NCBI RefSeq assembly: GCF_020177335.1
Contig: NZ_JAIVMG010000007.1
Location: 62,001 to 126,000 of the forward strand
Direction: 5' to 3'
Length of the DNA stretch: 64,000 nucleotides
DNA from: Stappia indica
Lineage (GTDB): Bacteria; Pseudomonadota; Alphaproteobacteria; Rhizobiales; Stappiaceae
This document shows positions 54,194-64,000 of the stretch, in pieces (position 1 is the stretch's first letter; each line of letters begins with the position of its first letter). The translations under genes were made by a program, and so were the position numbers. Under the pieces are notes generated by a model. That model saw only the letters and a program-made list of their open reading frames with translations. It was not told the origin of the DNA and ran no database searches.

Positions 54194-54748
54194 ATGCCCG
54201 ACAAGCCGAGCGATGCAGCCACCGAGACGACGCGGCCCGAACTGGTGCTGGTCGCGGCGGTTGGCGAAAACGGCGTCATTGGCGTTGATGGCGCCATGCC
54301 CTGGCATCTGTCCAGCGACCTGAAACGGTTCAAGCGGATCACCCTCGGCTGCCCGGTGGTGATGGGCCGCAAGACCTTCCAGTCGATCGGACGGCCGCTG
54401 CCCGGCCGCGAAAACATCGTCGTCAGCCGCGATGGCGACTGGGCCCGCGACATCGCCGGGATCACCCTGGTCTCGTCGCTGGAAGACGCGCTCGCCGCCG
54501 CAACCGCGAGCGCCCGGCGCGCCGGCGCCGGCGCGGTGATGGTGATCGGCGGCGGCCAGATCTACGCCGCCACCATCGACCAAGCCGACCGGCTGGAAAT
54601 CACCCGGGTGCACGTCAGCCCTAAGGGCGATACCCGCTTCCCCGACATCGACCCGGCCCAATGGTCCGAGGTGGCGCGGGAGGTGCCCGAGCCCGGCCCG
54701 AAGGACAGCGCGGCGATGATCTTCCTCACCTATCGCCGGGCTGGCTGA
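54194..54748 (+). CDS. folA: Dihydrofolate reductase
   Basis: 184-residue DHFR making tetrahydrofolate. The pattern is complete: LVAAVGENGVIGVDGAMPWHLSSDLKRF (parts: GVIGVDGAMPWHL, SSDLKRFK), with the catalytic Asp in the SSD helix, then VVMGRKTFQSIGRPLPGR and VIGGGQIYAATI. A 15-residue N-terminal extension precedes the fold. AGGAAGG lies before the ATG. thyA, its frequent partner, is not in the window. Confidence 0.94.
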   Translation: MPDKPSDAATETTRPELVLVAAVGENGVIGVDGAMPWHLSSDLKRFKRITLGCPVVMGRKTFQSIGRPLPGRENIVVSRDGDWARDIAGITLVSSLEDALAAATASARRAGAGAVMVIGGGQIYAATIDQADRLEITRVHVSPKGDTRFPDIDPAQWSEVAREVPEPGPKDSAAMIFLTYRRAG

Positions 54749-54894
54749 ACCGCCGGGCAAGCCCTCGCGTCGCCTTCACGCCTGTTTGCGTCGCCTTGGG
54801 CCTTTCGCACCGCATCCCGATTTCCTAGGATCACCCCAACGGCGGCGCGCATCATCGCCCCCGCCCCGATTTTTCATGAGAAGGAACGCTGTTC

Positions 54895-56007
<1,113 letters not shown>

Positions 56008-56097
56008 CGCCAGCGGCGTAACGATTGCCCCCGCCGTCTGCTTCCGGGCGGCGGGGGTGCACAGTCCCACGTAACCGCCGACCGAGGAGCAGCATCC

Positions 56098-56520
56098 ATG
56101 AGCAGCACCATCAGCGAACCGGACACGATCTGGTCGGAAACGCGGGACAGGGACAGCATCGGCGGGCGCATCCGCCGCGCCCGCGAGGCGGTGGGCCTGT
56201 CCGGCGCCCAGCTTGCCCGCCGGCTCGGCGTGAAGACGGTCACCGTCAACGCCTGGGAAACCGGCCGCTCGGAGCCGCGCGCCAACCGACTGACCATGCT
56301 CGCCGGCTTCCTTGCCGTCAGCCCCACATGGCTGCTCTACGGCCTGGGCGACAAGCCCGCCGATGAAACCCTCACCAGCGAGTTGTCGCTGATCGCCGCC
56401 AGCCTCAAGGCCTTGCGCGAAACCCACGACCGGACCGGCGAGACCATCGACCGGCTGGAAGCACAGATCGCCCGGCTCGCCGATCAGGCCCGTGAGCGCC
56501 CCGAGGACGATGCCGCGTGA
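56098..56520 (+). CDS. XRE-family helix-turn-helix protein
   Basis: 140 residues. The HTH spans about residues 22-78: GGRIRRAREAVGLSGAQLARRLGVKTVTVNAWETGRSEP (parts: RIRRAREAVGLSGAQLARRL, VKTVTVNAWETGRSEP) and LAGFLAVSPTWLLYGLGD, the Cro/CI type. The C-terminal 55 residues form a likely coiled coil (ETIDRLEAQIARLADQ) for oligomerisation. It sits 90 bp after frmA and its stop overlaps the GTG start of the next gene, so it is probably a local regulator of this cluster. Confidence 0.88.
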   Translation: MSSTISEPDTIWSETRDRDSIGGRIRRAREAVGLSGAQLARRLGVKTVTVNAWETGRSEPRANRLTMLAGFLAVSPTWLLYGLGDKPADETLTSELSLIAASLKALRETHDRTGETIDRLEAQIARLADQARERPEDDAA

Positions 56521-57035
56521 CCACCGCCGCAGTGCCGAACGCAGCCGCTCCCGGCCAGCCCGCTGCGCTGACCGCGCACTGGGCCGGCCTCGACGACATG
56601 ACGCCAGCGACGCTGCACGCCCTGTTCATGCTGCGGGTCTCCGTCTTCGTGGTGGAGCAGGCCTGCGCCTACCAGGAAATCGACGCCGCCGACGCCATCG
56701 CCGAACACCTGGTGCTGCGGCCTGCGGGCGAAAACCACGCCGGGGCGATTGCCGGCTGCCTGCGGCTGTTGCCGCCGGAGGGGGACGGGCCGAACGCGCC
56801 TGTGCGCATCGGCCGGATCGTGGTCGCTCCCGCCTGGCGCGGCGCGCGCCTCGGCGATCGGCTGATGATCGAGGCCATCGACCGGGCCGGACAACGCTAC
56901 CCCGGCCACCCGCTATTGCTCTCCGCCCAGGCCCATCTGCAACGTTTCTACGCACGGCATGGCTTCTCGCCGGTGTCGCCGGTATATGACGAGGACGGCA
57001 TCGCCCATGTAGACATGCGCCGCGCTGCCGCCTGA
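56517..57035 (+). CDS. GNAT acetyltransferase, ElaA-like
   Basis: 172-residue N-acyltransferase. The acetyl-CoA loop is in RIGRIVVAPAWRGARLGDRLM, the V-R/Q-x-x-G-x-G/A type P-loop, and the N-terminal LRVSVFVVEQACAYQEID (as MLRVSVFVVEQACAYQEID) matches the ElaA subgroup. The C-terminal FYARHGF is the usual GNAT ending. It starts with GTG at 56517 inside the stop of the XRE gene (GTGA), so it is translationally coupled. fghA follows 27 bp later. Substrate unknown. Confidence 0.88.
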   Translation: MTTAAVPNAAAPGQPAALTAHWAGLDDMTPATLHALFMLRVSVFVVEQACAYQEIDAADAIAEHLVLRPAGENHAGAIAGCLRLLPPEGDGPNAPVRIGRIVVAPAWRGARLGDRLMIEAIDRAGQRYPGHPLLLSAQAHLQRFYARHGFSPVSPVYDEDGIAHVDMRRAAA

Positions 57036-57062
57036 CGTGTTCGACCGGAGTGAGCCGACACC

Positions 57063-57905
57063 ATGACCCTTGACCTGATTTCCAGCGCCCGCGCCTTTGG
57101 CGGCGAACAGCGCGTCTACCGCCACGCCTCCAGCAGCACCGGAACGCCGATGGAGTTCTCCGCCTTCCTGCCCGGCCAGGCGCTGCGCGGCGAGGCTTGC
57201 CCGACGCTTTTCTACCTGTCCGGCCTCACATGCACCTGGGAGAACGTCACCACCAAGGGCGGCTACCAGCGCATGGCCGCCGACTGCGGCCTGATCGTCA
57301 TCGCTCCGGACACCAGCCCGCGCGGCGGCGACGTTGCCGACGACCAGGCCTATGATCTCGGTCAGGGCGCAGGCTTTTATCTCAATGCCACGGAAAGCCC
57401 CTGGGCACCGCATTTCCGCATGGAAAGCTACATCGCCGAGGAACTTCCCTCCCTGCTGCTCGATACCCTGCCGGTCTGGGACACGGCCATCGGCATCACC
57501 GGCCATTCCATGGGCGGCCATGGCGCCCTCACCCTGGCGATGAAGCATCCGGAGCTGTTCCGCACCGTCTCGGCCTTCTCGCCGATCGTCAATCCCATCA
57601 CCTGCCCCTGGGGAGAAAAAGCGCTGACCGCCTACCTGGGCAGCGACCGCGCCGCCTGGCAGCATCACGATGCCTGCGCCCTGGTGCAAAGCCGCGGCTG
57701 GCACAGCGACATCCTGATCGACCAGGGAAGCGCGGACGGCTTCCTTGACGAACAGCTCCGCCCCTGGGCCTTTGACGAAGCCTGCCGCAAGGCCGGCGTG
57801 CCGCTGACCCTGCGCATGCAGGGCGGCTACGACCATTCCTATTATTTCGTCTCGACCTTCCTGGCCGATCATCTGGAATGGCACGCGGAACGCCTCACCG
57901 GCTGA
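57063..57905 (+). CDS. fghA: S-formylglutathione hydrolase
   Basis: 280-residue esterase-D serine hydrolase that releases formate and glutathione. The nucleophile elbow is GHSMGGHGA (Ser about residue 145), the acid is in DQGSADGFLD and the His in GGYDHSYYFV; the oxyanion-side YLSGLTCTWEN with its conserved Cys is typical. Product of FrmA is its substrate, so the cluster gives full glutathione-linked formaldehyde detoxification. Confidence 0.94.
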   Translation: MTLDLISSARAFGGEQRVYRHASSSTGTPMEFSAFLPGQALRGEACPTLFYLSGLTCTWENVTTKGGYQRMAADCGLIVIAPDTSPRGGDVADDQAYDLGQGAGFYLNATESPWAPHFRMESYIAEELPSLLLDTLPVWDTAIGITGHSMGGHGALTLAMKHPELFRTVSAFSPIVNPITCPWGEKALTAYLGSDRAAWQHHDACALVQSRGWHSDILIDQGSADGFLDEQLRPWAFDEACRKAGVPLTLRMQGGYDHSYYFVSTFLADHLEWHAERLTG

Positions 57906-58140
57906 CGAGGGCATAACCGACGGCGGCCCGAGAGCGGCAAATCACCGCCTGGCGCCGTTTTCTCGCCGCAAACCGCCGCTGCCGCATTGAAATGCCCCGG
58001 TCGAGACGCCACCTTGCGTCGACAGGTTTCATTGAAAGCACAGGCTATTGTTCCTATAACCCGACGAAGCCTGTGTTGGCGTGGTAGATACAACTGGCCG
58101 GCCTCCCGGTGGCCGGAGTTTCACGAAGAAGGATGTGTTG

Positions 58141-59316
58141 ATGCCTTGGAGCAACCAGAACGGCGGCGGCTGGAAAGGTGGCGGTAGCGGCGGCCCATGG
58201 GGGAGCGGCTCCGGTGGTGGTGGCGGCGGCGGCCCATGGGGCGGCGGCCCGCAGCGTGGCGGTGGCGGCAATCCGCCCGATCTGGAAGAGCTGCTGAAGC
58301 GCAGCCAGAACACGCTGAAGACCGTGCTGCCCAGCGGCGGCAACCTCGGCTTCAAGGGCATCCTTCTGGCCATCGTGCTGGTGATCGGCATCTGGCTGGC
58401 AACCGGCTTCTACCGGGTGGAACAGGGCCAGGTCGGCGTCGAGCTGGTGCTGGGCGAGGTCACCAACCAGACCGCGCCGGGCCTTAACTACAACTGGCCC
58501 TACCCGCTGGGAACGGTCTACACCCCGGAAGTCCTGCGCATTCGCGAGCTGACCGTCGGCATGCGCGAAACCGTGCGTGGCAGTCGCATTGCAAAGCAGG
58601 ATGTGGCCGAGGAAAGCCTGATGCTGACCGGCGACGAGAACATCGTCGACGTCGACTTCAAGGTGCAATGGCGCATCCGCAACACCCCGGAAGGGGTCTC
58701 CAACTACCTGTTCAACATCCAGGACCCGGAAGCGACGGTGAAGGCCGTGGCCGAAAGCTCCATGCGTGAGGTGGTTGGAGGTAACAATATCGATTCCATC
58801 CTTGCCGAAAACAAAGAGCAAGTGGAGAACGCTGTGCGCACCCTGATGCAGGAAGCGCTCGACAGCTACGGCGCCGGCGTCGAGGTGTCCGAGGTGCAGA
58901 TGCAGAAGGTCGATCCGCCGCAGCAGGTGATCGAGGCCTTCCGCGATGTGCAGGCGGCCCGCGCCGACCAGGAGCGCATCCAGAACGAAGCCCAAGCCTA
59001 CGCCAACCGGGTGGTACCGGAGGCCCGAGGCGAGGCGGCCCGCGTGCTTGAGGCGGCCAACGCCTACCGCGAACAGACTGTATCCGAGGCAACCGGTCAA
59101 GCGCAGCGCTTCACCAAGGTGCTTGAGGAATACACCAAGGCCCCGGATGTCACCCGCGAACGGCTCTATCTGGAGACCCTTGAGCAGGTGCTCGGCGCCA
59201 ACAACAAGATCATCATCGATGAGAGCGCGAGCGGTGCCGGCGGCGTTGTCCCCTACCTGCCGCTCGATCAGCTCAACAAGTCTCAGGGCGCCGCCCGCAG
59301 TGGAGGCAACCAGTAA
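58141..59316 (+). CDS. hflK: FtsH modulator HflK
   Basis: 391-residue SPFH/stomatin-type membrane protein. An unusually Gly-rich cytoplasmic N-tail (residues 5-43) is followed by one transmembrane helix (about 70-90, ILLAIVLVIGIWLATGF) and a large periplasmic SPFH domain (YRVEQGQVGVELVLGEV onward), ending with a coiled-coil and IIIDESA. With HflC it caps the FtsH protease and tunes degradation of membrane proteins. Its stop TAA overlaps the hflC ATG by one base. Confidence 0.95.
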   Translation: MPWSNQNGGGWKGGGSGGPWGSGSGGGGGGGPWGGGPQRGGGGNPPDLEELLKRSQNTLKTVLPSGGNLGFKGILLAIVLVIGIWLATGFYRVEQGQVGVELVLGEVTNQTAPGLNYNWPYPLGTVYTPEVLRIRELTVGMRETVRGSRIAKQDVAEESLMLTGDENIVDVDFKVQWRIRNTPEGVSNYLFNIQDPEATVKAVAESSMREVVGGNNIDSILAENKEQVENAVRTLMQEALDSYGAGVEVSEVQMQKVDPPQQVIEAFRDVQAARADQERIQNEAQAYANRVVPEARGEAARVLEAANAYREQTVSEATGQAQRFTKVLEEYTKAPDVTRERLYLETLEQVLGANNKIIIDESASGAGGVVPYLPLDQLNKSQGAARSGGNQ

Positions 59317-60239
59317 TGAAAAACGGTTTTCTCGGTATCGGTGCGGTCATTGTCGCGGTTGTCGCGCTGGCCGCCTATCTGTCGATCTACATCGTCAACC
59401 CGGCCCAGCAGGCGCTGGTGCTGCAGTTCGGCGAGATCAAGAAGAGCGAGCGTGAGCCGGGCCTCAAGTTCAAGACGCCGTTCATCCAGAATGTCGTATA
59501 TTTCGACAAGCGCGTGCTGGACCTCAACATGCCGCCGATTGAGCCCATCCTGTCTGACAAAAAACGACTGGTGGTGGATGCCTTTGCCCGCTACCGCATC
59601 ACGGATCCGGTGCTGTTTTATCAGCGGGTGAACAACATCAACGAGGCGAACCAGCGTCTGTCGACCTTCCTCGAAGCAAGCATGCGTTCGGTACTGGGCA
59701 GAGCTTCCTTCCTGCATGTAGTCCGGGACGAGCGCGCCGATTTGATGGCTGAGATCCGTAAGGATGTCGCACAGAAGGCGGCACCGATCGGCATCGAGGT
59801 GATCGACGTCAAGATCCGCCGCGCCGACCTGCCGCAGACCAACTCGGAGGCGATTTTCCGCCGCATGCAGACCGAGCGTCAGCGCGAGGCGACCGAGATC
59901 CGTGCCCAGGGTGAGGAGCAAGCTCAACGCATCCGCTCGCGCGCCGATCGCGATGCAACGGTGCTGATCGCCGAAGCGAAGCGGGATTCGGAGATCGTGC
60001 GTGGTGACGGCGACGCGGAGCGGAACCGGATCTTCGCCGAGGCCTTCGGCCAGAATCCGGAGTTCTTCTCCTTCTACCGCTCCATGCAGGCCTATGCGGC
60101 CGGCCTGAAGTCCGGCGATACCTCCATGGTGCTGTCGCCGAACTCGGAGTTCTTCCGCTACTTCCGCGACCCGCGCGGCGCGGCGGAACCGTCGGCTCCC
60201 GGCCAGTCCCCGTCGCCGGCGGGCGCTGCCGCGCAGTGA
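59316..60239 (+). CDS. hflC: FtsH modulator HflC
   Basis: 307-residue SPFH protein with an N-terminal transmembrane segment (residues 7-24) and the HflC pattern NPAQQALVLQFGEIK, FIQNVVYFDKRVLDLNMPP and DARYRITDP-like FARYRITDPVLFYQ. The long coiled coil RMQTERQREATEIRAQGEEQA is near residue 185. Coupled to hflK; its stop overlaps the GTG of a DUF2065 gene. Confidence 0.95.
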   Translation: MKNGFLGIGAVIVAVVALAAYLSIYIVNPAQQALVLQFGEIKKSEREPGLKFKTPFIQNVVYFDKRVLDLNMPPIEPILSDKKRLVVDAFARYRITDPVLFYQRVNNINEANQRLSTFLEASMRSVLGRASFLHVVRDERADLMAEIRKDVAQKAAPIGIEVIDVKIRRADLPQTNSEAIFRRMQTERQREATEIRAQGEEQAQRIRSRADRDATVLIAEAKRDSEIVRGDGDAERNRIFAEAFGQNPEFFSFYRSMQAYAAGLKSGDTSMVLSPNSEFFRYFRDPRGAAEPSAPGQSPSPAGAAAQ

Positions 60240-60421
60240 GCGACCTGTGGGTCGCGCTGGGACTGGTCCTGGCGCTGGAAGGCACCCTCTACGCCCTGGC
60301 CCCGGGCGCCATGAAACAGGCCATCCGGCAGATGCTCGATCTGCCGGATACCATCCTCCGCGCCGGAGGATTGGCCGCCCTGGTGATTGGCGTTCTCGTG
60401 GTCTGGGCGGTTCGAGGCTAA
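60236..60421 (+). CDS. DUF2065 small membrane protein
   Basis: 61 residues with two transmembrane helices (about 4-22 and 40-58) joined by a short amphipathic loop, MKQAIRQMLDLPD. The layout and its usual place just after hflKC identify the DUF2065 (YjeT-like) family of unknown function. GTG start at 60236 within the hflC stop indicates translational coupling. Confidence 0.85.
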   Translation: MSDLWVALGLVLALEGTLYALAPGAMKQAIRQMLDLPDTILRAGGLAALVIGVLVVWAVRG

Positions 60422-60548
60422 GATGACACACTGACAGACGGCCGGGCGCGTGGCGGCCCTTATCGCCCCCTCGCGGCCTGCCCCTGAACGATCCGCGGCA
60501 CCGGCCCTTCACACGGCTCCGGCGCCGCAAAGTGGAGGATGACGGCCG

Positions 60549-62042
60549 ATGGCCCTGTTGAACGCCGATTTCATTCGCAACGTCTCCCGCCGCGCCACCG
60601 TCGCGGCAATGGCCGGCGTGGTCGGGCTCGCCGTGAGCGTGGCCGACATGCGACCTGCCGTCGCCCAGGGCCCGGACAGCGTTCCGGACCTGGCCGAATC
60701 CCTGCTTGACGCGGTGGTGAACATTTCCACCGCCCAGAACGTCAAGGCACAGCGCTCCGTGCCGCTGCCGCAGGTTCCCGAAGGCTCTCCGTTCCAGGAA
60801 TTCTTCGATGAGTTCTTCAACCGGCAGAACCGGGACAACGGCCGTCCCCGCCGGGTCCAGTCCCTCGGCTCCGGCTTCGTGCTGGCCGGAGATGACGGCA
60901 TCATCATCACCAACAATCACGTGATCGAGGGTGCCGACGAAATCACCGTCAACTTCAACGATGGCAGCAAGCTGCCCGCCGAAGTGATCGGCACCGACCC
61001 CAAGACCGATCTTGCGGTCCTGAAGGTCACCCCGACCAAGCCGCTCAAGTCCGTGTCCTTTGGCGATTCGGAAAAGATGCGGGTCGGGGAATGGGTAATG
61101 GCCATCGGCAATCCCTTCGGCCTCGGCGGCACCGTCACCACCGGTATCGTCTCCGCCCGCAACCGGGACATCAATTCCGGTCCCTATGACAACTACATCC
61201 AGACCGACGCCTCGATCAATCGCGGCAACTCCGGTGGGCCGCTGTTCAACGCGGCCGGCGAGGTAATCGGCATCAACACGGCGATCATCTCCCCCTCGGG
61301 CGGCTCGATCGGCATCGGCTTCGCCATTCCCTCCGAGACCGCGACCCGGGTGATCGCCCAGTTGCGCGAATACGGCGAGACCCGGCGCGGCTGGCTCGGC
61401 GTGCGCATCCAGGAAGTCACCGACGAGATCGCCGAAAGCCTTGGCATGGACAAGGCCGAGGGCGCGCTGGTCGCCGGCATCACCGAGGGCGGTCCGGCCG
61501 CGGCCGCCGGACTTGAGGCGGGCGATGTGATCCTGGATTTCAACGGCGAAGAGGTGCCGACCATGCGCGACCTGCCGCGCATGGTGGCTGACACGCCGGT
61601 CGGCAAGGAGGTCGAGGTCACCGTTTTGCGCAAGGGCAAGGAAGTGATGCTGACCGTCACCCTTGGTCGTCTCGAAGAGGCCGATGGCGAGGCCAGCGCG
61701 GACGGCGGGACCGAAAAGCCCGGCGACAAGCCTGCGGAAATGCCTGAAGTGCTTGGCATGACCCTCTCCTCCCTCACCGACGAGCTGCGCGAGAAATTCA
61801 GCATCGCCGAGGATGTGAAGGGCGTGGTCATCACCGAGGTCGAAGGCGGTTCGGACGCCGAGGAAAAGCGCATCCGCGCCGGCGACGTGATCGTCGAGGT
61901 AGCCCAGGAGCCGGTCAGCAAGCCGGCCGATGTGACCGCCCGCCTGAAGGCGCTTGAGGAAGATGGCCGCCGGCTCGCCCTGCTGCTGCTGTCGAACGCG
62001 CAAGGCGAGGTCCGCTTCATCCCGCTGCCGATCGACAAGTAA
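60549..62042 (+). CDS. degP: Periplasmic serine protease DegP/HtrA
   Basis: 497-residue Do-type protease. A signal peptide ends near AVAQG. The catalytic triad is visible: His in ITNNHVIEG (about residue 123), Asp in DPKTDLAVLKV (about 153) and Ser in GNSGGPLFN (about 228). Two PDZ domains follow (about 270-365 and 390-490). It acts in envelope protein quality control, matching the neighbouring FtsH modulators. TGGAGGATG precedes the ATG; a strong terminator follows at 62108. Confidence 0.95.
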   Translation: MALLNADFIRNVSRRATVAAMAGVVGLAVSVADMRPAVAQGPDSVPDLAESLLDAVVNISTAQNVKAQRSVPLPQVPEGSPFQEFFDEFFNRQNRDNGRPRRVQSLGSGFVLAGDDGIIITNNHVIEGADEITVNFNDGSKLPAEVIGTDPKTDLAVLKVTPTKPLKSVSFGDSEKMRVGEWVMAIGNPFGLGGTVTTGIVSARNRDINSGPYDNYIQTDASINRGNSGGPLFNAAGEVIGINTAIISPSGGSIGIGFAIPSETATRVIAQLREYGETRRGWLGVRIQEVTDEIAESLGMDKAEGALVAGITEGGPAAAAGLEAGDVILDFNGEEVPTMRDLPRMVADTPVGKEVEVTVLRKGKEVMLTVTLGRLEEADGEASADGGTEKPGDKPAEMPEVLGMTLSSLTDELREKFSIAEDVKGVVITEVEGGSDAEEKRIRAGDVIVEVAQEPVSKPADVTARLKALEEDGRRLALLLLSNAQGEVRFIPLPIDK

Positions 62043-62107
62043 TCGCAAGCCCTGGCGGGCGAGCGCCCGCCGGGCCGAGGCAAACGCCTCACGCGCAAGC
62101 AACAACA

Positions 62108-62142
62108 AAAAGGCCGCCGCGCCATTGGCGCGGCGGCCTTTT
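62108..62142. terminator. Strong bidirectional terminator after degP
   Basis: AAAAGGCCGCCGCGCC (62108-62123) and GGCGCGGCGGCCTTTT (62127-62142) form a perfect 16-bp stem with a 3-nt loop and A/T flanks, serving both degP and the convergent serB. Confidence 0.9.
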
Positions 62143-62178
62143 GCATGATGACCCCAGCGGCCGAAGCCCCCCGTCTTG

Positions 62179-63078
62179 TCAGTCGACCTCGGCAAACTCC
62201 TCGACCCCATAGCCCTGCAGGTAAAGCAGCGCCGTCAGATCGCCATGTTCGATCCGCGCATCCGCCGCCGCACCGACTGCCGGCTTGGCATGATAGGCAA
62301 CCCCCAGCCCCGCCAACTCGATCATCGACAGGTCATTGGCGCCGTCGCCCACCGCAAGGGCCGCCTCGGCCGCAAGGCCCTGTTCGGCCAGAAGCTCCAC
62401 GAGCCGTTGCCGCTTGGCTTCCCGTCCCAGAATCGGCTCGCCGACCTTGCCGGTCAGCTTGTCATCTTCGATCATCAGCGTATTGGCGCGATGCTCGTGA
62501 AACCCCACGGCCCTGGCGATGCGGGTCGTAAAGGCGGTGAACCCGCCGGACACGAGCGCACAATAGGCGCCATTGGCGCGCATAGTGCACACCAGCGTGC
62601 GCGCGCCGGGCGTGAGGGTGATGCTCTCCGCGATCACCTTGTCGATCACCGAGGCATCGAGGCCGGCCAGCATCCCCGCACGCTCGCGCAGGGCCGGCTC
62701 GAACTCCAGCTCGCCGCGCATCGCCCGTTCGGTAATTGCGGCGATTTCCGCCTTGCGACCGACCATCGCCGCCAGTTCGTCGATACATTCCTGGCCGATC
62801 ATGGTGGAGTCCATATCGGCGATCAGCAGGCGCTTGCGCCGGCCCTCGCTGTTTTGCACAAACACATCAAGCGGCGCATCGCCGATCGCGGCACGCAGCG
62901 CCTGTTCATGCACGCCCGGATCGACAGCGCCGCCAGCGAATGCGATATCAACCGCAACACCGGGATTGAGTGTCTCGATGCCGGCCACATCGGGCAGCTC
63001 CCGGGCAAGCCGGGCGGCAAGATCATCGGTGAGCACCGGCGTCTTCGGATCGGCAAGGATCGTTGCGACCTGGGTCAT
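62179..63078 (-). CDS. serB: Phosphoserine phosphatase
   Basis: 299-residue HAD-superfamily enzyme, last step of serine synthesis. The nucleophile motif is IADMDSTMIGQECIDE (about residue 91), motif II is LVSGGFTAF, and motif III/IV is VGDGANDLSMI. The first 80 residues form a degenerate ACT-like extension, as usual in alphaproteobacterial SerB. The ATG at 63078 is chosen by family length. Divergent from miaA with a 35-bp spacer. Confidence 0.94.
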   Translation of the reverse strand: MTQVATILADPKTPVLTDDLAARLARELPDVAGIETLNPGVAVDIAFAGGAVDPGVHEQALRAAIGDAPLDVFVQNSEGRRKRLLIADMDSTMIGQECIDELAAMVGRKAEIAAITERAMRGELEFEPALRERAGMLAGLDASVIDKVIAESITLTPGARTLVCTMRANGAYCALVSGGFTAFTTRIARAVGFHEHRANTLMIEDDKLTGKVGEPILGREAKRQRLVELLAEQGLAAEAALAVGDGANDLSMIELAGLGVAYHAKPAVGAAADARIEHGDLTALLYLQGYGVEEFAEVD

Positions 63079-63113
63079 CGTGCGGCAAGGTCCTTCAAAG
63101 AGGGGAAAGAGAA

Positions 63114-64000
63114 TTGGCGGAACAGGTGGTGTTGATAGCCGGGCCGACGGCAAGCGGCAAGTCGGCGCTGGCATTGGTGCTGGCCGAGCGCCTCGGCGCG
63201 ATGATCGTCAACGCCGACTCCATGCAGGTCTATGCCGACCTCGACATCCTCACCGCCCGCCCCGGCGCGGAGGACCTGGCACGGGCCGAACACCGCCTCT
63301 ATGGCCACGTGGACCCGGCCCGGCGCTACTCCGTCGCCCAGTGGCTCGAAGAGGTCGGCGCGGTGCTGGACGAGGCCGCCGAACGCCAGCAGCCGGCAAT
63401 CATCGTCGGCGGCACCGGGCTCTACTTCACCGCGCTGACGCAAGGGCTCTCCAGCGTGCCGCCGATCCCACCTGAGATCCGCGAGAAATGGCGCGCTGCG
63501 GCCAGCGCCCCGGCCGGCTGGCTGCACGCCAATCTGGCCGAGCGGGATCCGGCGATGGCAGAGCGTCTGAAACCGGGCGATACCCAACGGCTGATCCGCG
63601 CGCTGGAGGTCATCGAGGGAACCGGCCAGTCGCTGCTGCACTGGCAGCAGACCGCTGGCCCGGCCCGGGTGGGCCCGGAGGCACCGCGTCTGGTGCTTGC
63701 CCCGCCCCGCCCCTGGCTGCATGCCCGGATCGGCGAGCGTTTCGATGCCATGATCGCCGCCGGCGCGGTGGAGGAAGCCCGCCGTGTTTGCGCCCGCCAG
63801 CTTGCCCCCGCCCTTCCGGCGATGAAGGCCATCGGCCTGCGCGAACTTGGGGCGCTGCCTGCGGACCTTTCCGGACTGGACCACGCTTGCGAACGGTCGA
63901 AAACCGAGACCCGGCGCTTTGCCAAGCGGCAGGAAACCTTCTTTCGCGGCCAATTGGGCGACTGGCCACGCGCCGATCCGAGCAGCAGCACTCCGGAGCA
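63114..64000 (+). CDS. miaA: tRNA dimethylallyltransferase, 3' partial
   Basis: Adds the isopentenyl group to A37 of tRNAs reading UNN codons. Translation from the TTG at 63114 gives LAEQVVLIAGPTASGKSALA, the P-loop of MiaA, then NADSMQVYADLDILTARP, GGTGLYFTALTQG and KRQETFFRGQ near the end of the window. No ATG fits the start; AGGGGA lies 8 bases before the TTG. About 295 codons are inside the window and the frame stays open at base 64000, so the gene runs out of view. The rest of the protein should be very short. Confidence 0.92.
   Translation, partial: MAEQVVLIAGPTASGKSALALVLAERLGAMIVNADSMQVYADLDILTARPGAEDLARAEHRLYGHVDPARRYSVAQWLEEVGAVLDEAAERQQPAIIVGGTGLYFTALTQGLSSVPPIPPEIREKWRAAASAPAGWLHANLAERDPAMAERLKPGDTQRLIRALEVIEGTGQSLLHWQQTAGPARVGPEAPRLVLAPPRPWLHARIGERFDAMIAAGAVEEARRVCARQLAPALPAMKAIGLRELGALPADLSGLDHACERSKTETRRFAKRQETFFRGQLGDWPRADPSSSTPE

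Noticed and set aside
56098-57035. XRE-GNAT pair considered as a toxin-antitoxin module
   Set aside because: GNAT toxins usually pair with ribbon-helix-helix antitoxins; this GNAT is ElaA-like and the pair sits inside a metabolic cluster.
59283-62210. 975-codon open frame on the minus strand opposite hflC and degP
   Set aside because: Antisense to well-supported genes with no motif; codon-bias artefact.

Overview
The window is a high-G+C chromosomal segment from an alphaproteobacterium, most likely of the order Hyphomicrobiales (Rhizobiales). Supporting signs are an FrcRBCAK fructose ABC locus joined to Entner-Doudoroff genes, a CheZ-family phosphatase without other chemotaxis genes, a DUF2336 protein, hflK-hflC-DUF2065-degP next to divergent serB/miaA, and glutathione-linked formaldehyde oxidation. 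The genus assignment is inference. No rRNA, tRNA, CRISPR array, prophage or intact insertion sequence was recognised.

Layout: 1-3.9 kb holds a 5'-truncated dipeptide epimerase, an MFS carrier and a CheZ-like protein. 4.1-5.7 kb is a visibly A+T-richer patch with a cysteine-hydrolase-fold gene (nucleophile Cys replaced by Ser), an IS481-type transposase remnant and a small lipoprotein. 6-13 kb holds a DUF2336 protein, a PLP dehydratase, a coupled glycosyltransferase/metallophosphatase pair, an atypical SDR and a FadL-type porin. 13.3-18.7 kb is an RND efflux pair with a divergent TetR regulator. 18.7-29.6 kb is mixed metabolism and transport: an orphan TRAP binding protein, a stand-alone Lrp ligand domain, two EamA carriers, an orphan molybdenum hydroxylase large subunit, an HTH/binding-protein regulator, a PAS-GGDEF cyclase and an acyl-CoA ligase. 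Adenine deaminase follows.

31.8-43.1 kb is the metabolic core: frcR-frcB-frcC-frcA-frcK-zwf, then edd-eda-pgi. Together they import fructose, phosphorylate it, isomerise it to glucose 6-phosphate and run it through the Entner-Doudoroff route. The lactonase gene pgl is absent; an SMP-30-type lactonase 4 kb downstream is a possible stand-in. Candidate operators lie before frcR (ROK-type), before frcB, and before edd (LacI-type, central CG).

43.2-49.7 kb has three tandem glycine-zipper lipoproteins, ald with a divergent Lrp/AsnC regulator, a lone receiver protein with the SMP-30 lactonase, trhO and a PhzF-family gene. 50-51.7 kb encodes a 579-residue protein of unknown function with mosaic base composition. 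From there to the end lie a TetR regulator, ilvC (its 3' end tandemly duplicated), folA, a formaldehyde-oxidation cluster (frmA, XRE, GNAT, fghA), hflK-hflC-DUF2065, degP, serB and the start of miaA.

A dispersed palindromic repeat of about 135 bp occurs at four intergenic loci, three of them between convergent genes. Together with the ilvC tail duplication, the 579-residue protein and several candidate operators, it is the least explained material here. I did not find a clearly new multi-gene defence or mobile system.
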